Positions 61,821-64,000 of a stretch of 64,000 nucleotides of DNA are shown one piece after another. Numbering within the stretch: position 1 is the stretch's first letter; each line of letters starts with the position of its first letter. A program made the position numbers and the translations under genes. The stretch is from the NCBI GenBank assembly GCA_036897095.1, contig JAYMSP010000018.1:1-64000 (forward strand), given 5' to 3'. Origin of the DNA: Plantago elongata (taxonomy: Eukaryota > Streptophyta > Magnoliopsida > Lamiales > Plantaginaceae). Below the pieces are notes generated by a model, which was given only the letters and a program-made list of their open reading frames with translations, was not told the origin of the DNA and did no database searches.

Positions 61821-63977
61821 ATGTCGAGGTTTCATGTTGGTGGCAAAGTGGTAGATAATGTTGACTTAATAAAAAAGAAGAGCTTGGCATGGCGCTTAGA
61901 TCTATGGCCCTTCGCGATACTTTATGCCTTGTGGCCAGTAGCTGTAGTTCCTAGCCTGGATTTTTCTGATGCCTCAATAGTGTTGGGTTGCTTTGCAACT
62001 TTCCATATTCTGGTCTTTCTGTTCACGGTTTGGTCTGTGGACTTTAAGTGCTTCATGCAGTACTCTAAGGTATTTATCTTCTCCTGACAATTGTTTAAGA
62101 TTTAATCATTATTGCATCATTACCCATCTTTTTTTAAGTAATCACTGCATCTGTATGTCATCTAATACTTCACTCCACTGTGGTTTATGAGCACAGACCT
62201 TTAGTTATGTGTCTCCTCATGATCAATTTTTCTTTCCCCGTGTCCTTGCTATCATAGCTACCAGTACTTTTGACTGAAACCATCACATCCTGTTTGCTAT
62301 CATAGCGCCTAATTATGAAGGTTTTGCGAATGATAATGACAGGTTCATGGCATACACATTGCAGATGCATGCAAGATTACTCCAGCCAAATTTTGTGGTT
62401 CAAAAGAAGTTGTCCCCCTTCATGTCAGGAAGGTGAGCTAATTATTCTTCCCCACGCCCTCCCAAGATTGCTTTGCATATTTACTAGCTGATTGTATCAT
62501 CATTATTATTTCTGTTGTAAGTAATGAATGTTCCAAATGTAATTGTGCAGTGAGTATCTTGTTTATTTCTGTTTCCTGTTAATTTGATGTTTTAGTACTA
62601 TATATTTAACAACAGAAAACTGTAAATCTAGGGTCCCCAGACACATCAATTTACTCTCTGTTTCACATATACCATACTCCTCTTTTGGGAAGCAAGATCT
62701 TAGACTTGTCATATTGTTGCTGATTTGTAAAATAGTTTTGAACTTATGTAGAGACCCTTTTTGGAATCTCTTACAAATCATAGTATTATTTATTTTTTCT
62801 AGTTGCTAACCATATCACTTGTTTCCTTATTATAGTTGGAGTCTTCATCTACGTCACTGGATGAAAGAGAGATCTACTTTGATTTCAGGAAGCAGCGCTT
62901 TATTTACTCAAAAGAGAAAAATAACTTTTATAAACTTCCTTATCCATCAAAGGAACCATTTGGTTACTATCTCAAAAGTACTGGATACGGTACCGAAGCC
63001 AAAATTCAGACTGCTATTGAGAAATGGGGAAGGAATGTGTAAGTACCACGTATCATCGATTTACTACAAAATCATGTATACTCCTTAAATCTGAAGAGAA
63101 CAATGATGCGTGCAAAGCATCTCAGACTTTCTGCTTTGTGCATGCTTCAAATTTACTATTGTTGTTACACTAATTCTCTTGCTGCCAGGCAATGTGTTTG
63201 AGTTCCCTCAATCTTCTCTTTTTCACTGGACTGTCGAGTAGGAAAAGGATACAGTTTCCATGATTTATTACAATAAATAGAGAACTGGATCTTGTAATTC
63301 CAAGATACATGTTATCTGGATATAGTTTTTGGACTGGATGTGAAGCTATTGATTTATATTTAACCCATCTGGTCTGTTCTTTATCTTTTTCTTTGTGAAT
63401 GCTCATTGAACTTAATTAAGTCTTCTCTGGTTTTGCATGGTTGGATGATACACAAGGAGTTGTTAAATATTTAATTTTGAGTAGTTTCAGGATTTGTGAT
63501 ATCCTTTTGTGGCAAAGCACTTGTTTATCCAAGAGGGAATGTTCTTTAGATTGTTAAGATGATCTCCCTACTGCTTTTGATGTAGATGTTTGCATTTGCA
63601 GATTTGAATATCCTCAGCCCACATTCCGGAAACTGATGAAAGAACAAATAATGGAACCATTTTTCGTATTTCAGGTTTGCCAGTAATTAATCCCTATTTG
63701 TATTAGTATCCACGTGATTAGATAACATTGTTAATTATTTCCTGCTACTTCGTTATTTTATATTTCTGAATGCATAATATGTGGTCTTATATCTTCTTTA
63801 TTAGGTTTTTTGTGTTGGACTGTGGTGTTTGGATGAATTCTGGTATTACAGTCTGTTCACATTGTTCATGCTGTTCATGTTTGAGTCAACAATGGCAAAG
63901 AGCCGTTTGAAAACTCTGACTGAGCTTAGACGTGTTAAAGTTGATAGCCAAATTATGATGGTTCACCGTGGCGGGAA
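61821..63977 (+). CDS. MIA: P5A-type ATPase MIA/PDR2, 5' part (gene runs off the window end)
   Basis: Five exons encode the first 262 aa of a P5A ATPase of the plant endoplasmic reticulum, known as MIA or PDR2 in Arabidopsis (pollen development, phosphate response). P5A ATPases are now seen as transmembrane-helix dislocases. The N-terminus MSRFHVGGKVVDNVDL, the paired hydrophobic helices at about residues 31-75, and later blocks KQRFIYSKEKNNFYKLPYP, YGTEAKIQTAIEKWGRNV, FEYPQPTFRKLMKEQ and FMFESTMAKSRLKTLTELRR match the family. Exons: 61821-62069, 62343-62432, 62836-63038, 63602-63674, 63805-63977; the last ends at a GT donor just before the window edge. The P-type catalytic DKTGT site lies beyond the window. 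A noncoding leader exon near 60.9-61.03 kb with a donor AAG|GTATTT is possible. Confidence 0.95.
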
Positions 63978-64000
63978 GTATGTCAATCTATTCTCTAAAG

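Overview
The window is plant nuclear DNA. It has intron-rich genes for peroxisomal, chloroplast and organellar-translation proteins, typically 80-300 bp GT-AG introns, AT-rich intergenic DNA, and Stowaway-type MITEs, tRNA-derived SINEs, a LINE and a Helitron relic. The proteins read like eudicot proteins; an asterid is my guess only. No bacterial, viral or LTR-retroelement gene was recognised.

Layout from left to right. 1-4.0 kb: AT-rich flank with one MITE and a promoter-like patch. 4.0-9.0 kb (+): an 18-exon MFP2-type peroxisomal beta-oxidation multifunctional protein ending in the peroxisomal signal SRL. 9.8-10.9 kb (+): a single-exon plant-specific protein of the DUF740/OCTOPUS-like kind. 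11-19.4 kb: gene-free, with a Stowaway MITE at 12.0 kb and a roughly 2.2 kb imperfect palindrome at 16.65-18.87 kb. 19.4-19.7 kb (-): a thionin-like secreted Cys-rich peptide. 20.2-20.7 kb: a MITE nested in another MITE. 20.9-22.1 kb (-): a basic 7S globulin/EDGP-like inactive aspartic-protease homologue. 23.4-26.5 kb (-): translation factor eIF2 gamma, with a leader intron and promoter reaching 27.9 kb. 28-33.3 kb: gene-free. 33.3-35.9 kb (-): HCF244, a chloroplast psbA translation and photosystem II factor. 37.1-39.9 kb (-): an O-fucosyltransferase-family membrane protein. 42.8-44.9 kb (-): a PIX13-like receptor-like cytoplasmic kinase. 46.5-51.9 kb (-): organellar alanyl-tRNA synthetase. 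53.3-54.2 kb (+): decayed Helitron helicase, followed directly by a 5'-truncated LINE (-) at 54.2-57.6 kb and a second LINE-like tail (+) near 58.5 kb. 61.8 kb to the window end (+): the 5' part of a P5A-type ATPase (MIA/PDR2).

The genes are independent housekeeping and regulatory loci, not an operon or a metabolic cluster. Exon models were built by hand from splice sites and reading-frame continuity; every multi-exon CDS closes in frame. The most notable observations are the 2.2 kb palindrome, a very short tRNA-like SINE with intact target-site duplications, three GC-AG introns in three genes, an alternative N-terminus for alanyl-tRNA synthetase, and the Helitron/LINE junction. I found no clearly new multi-gene system.
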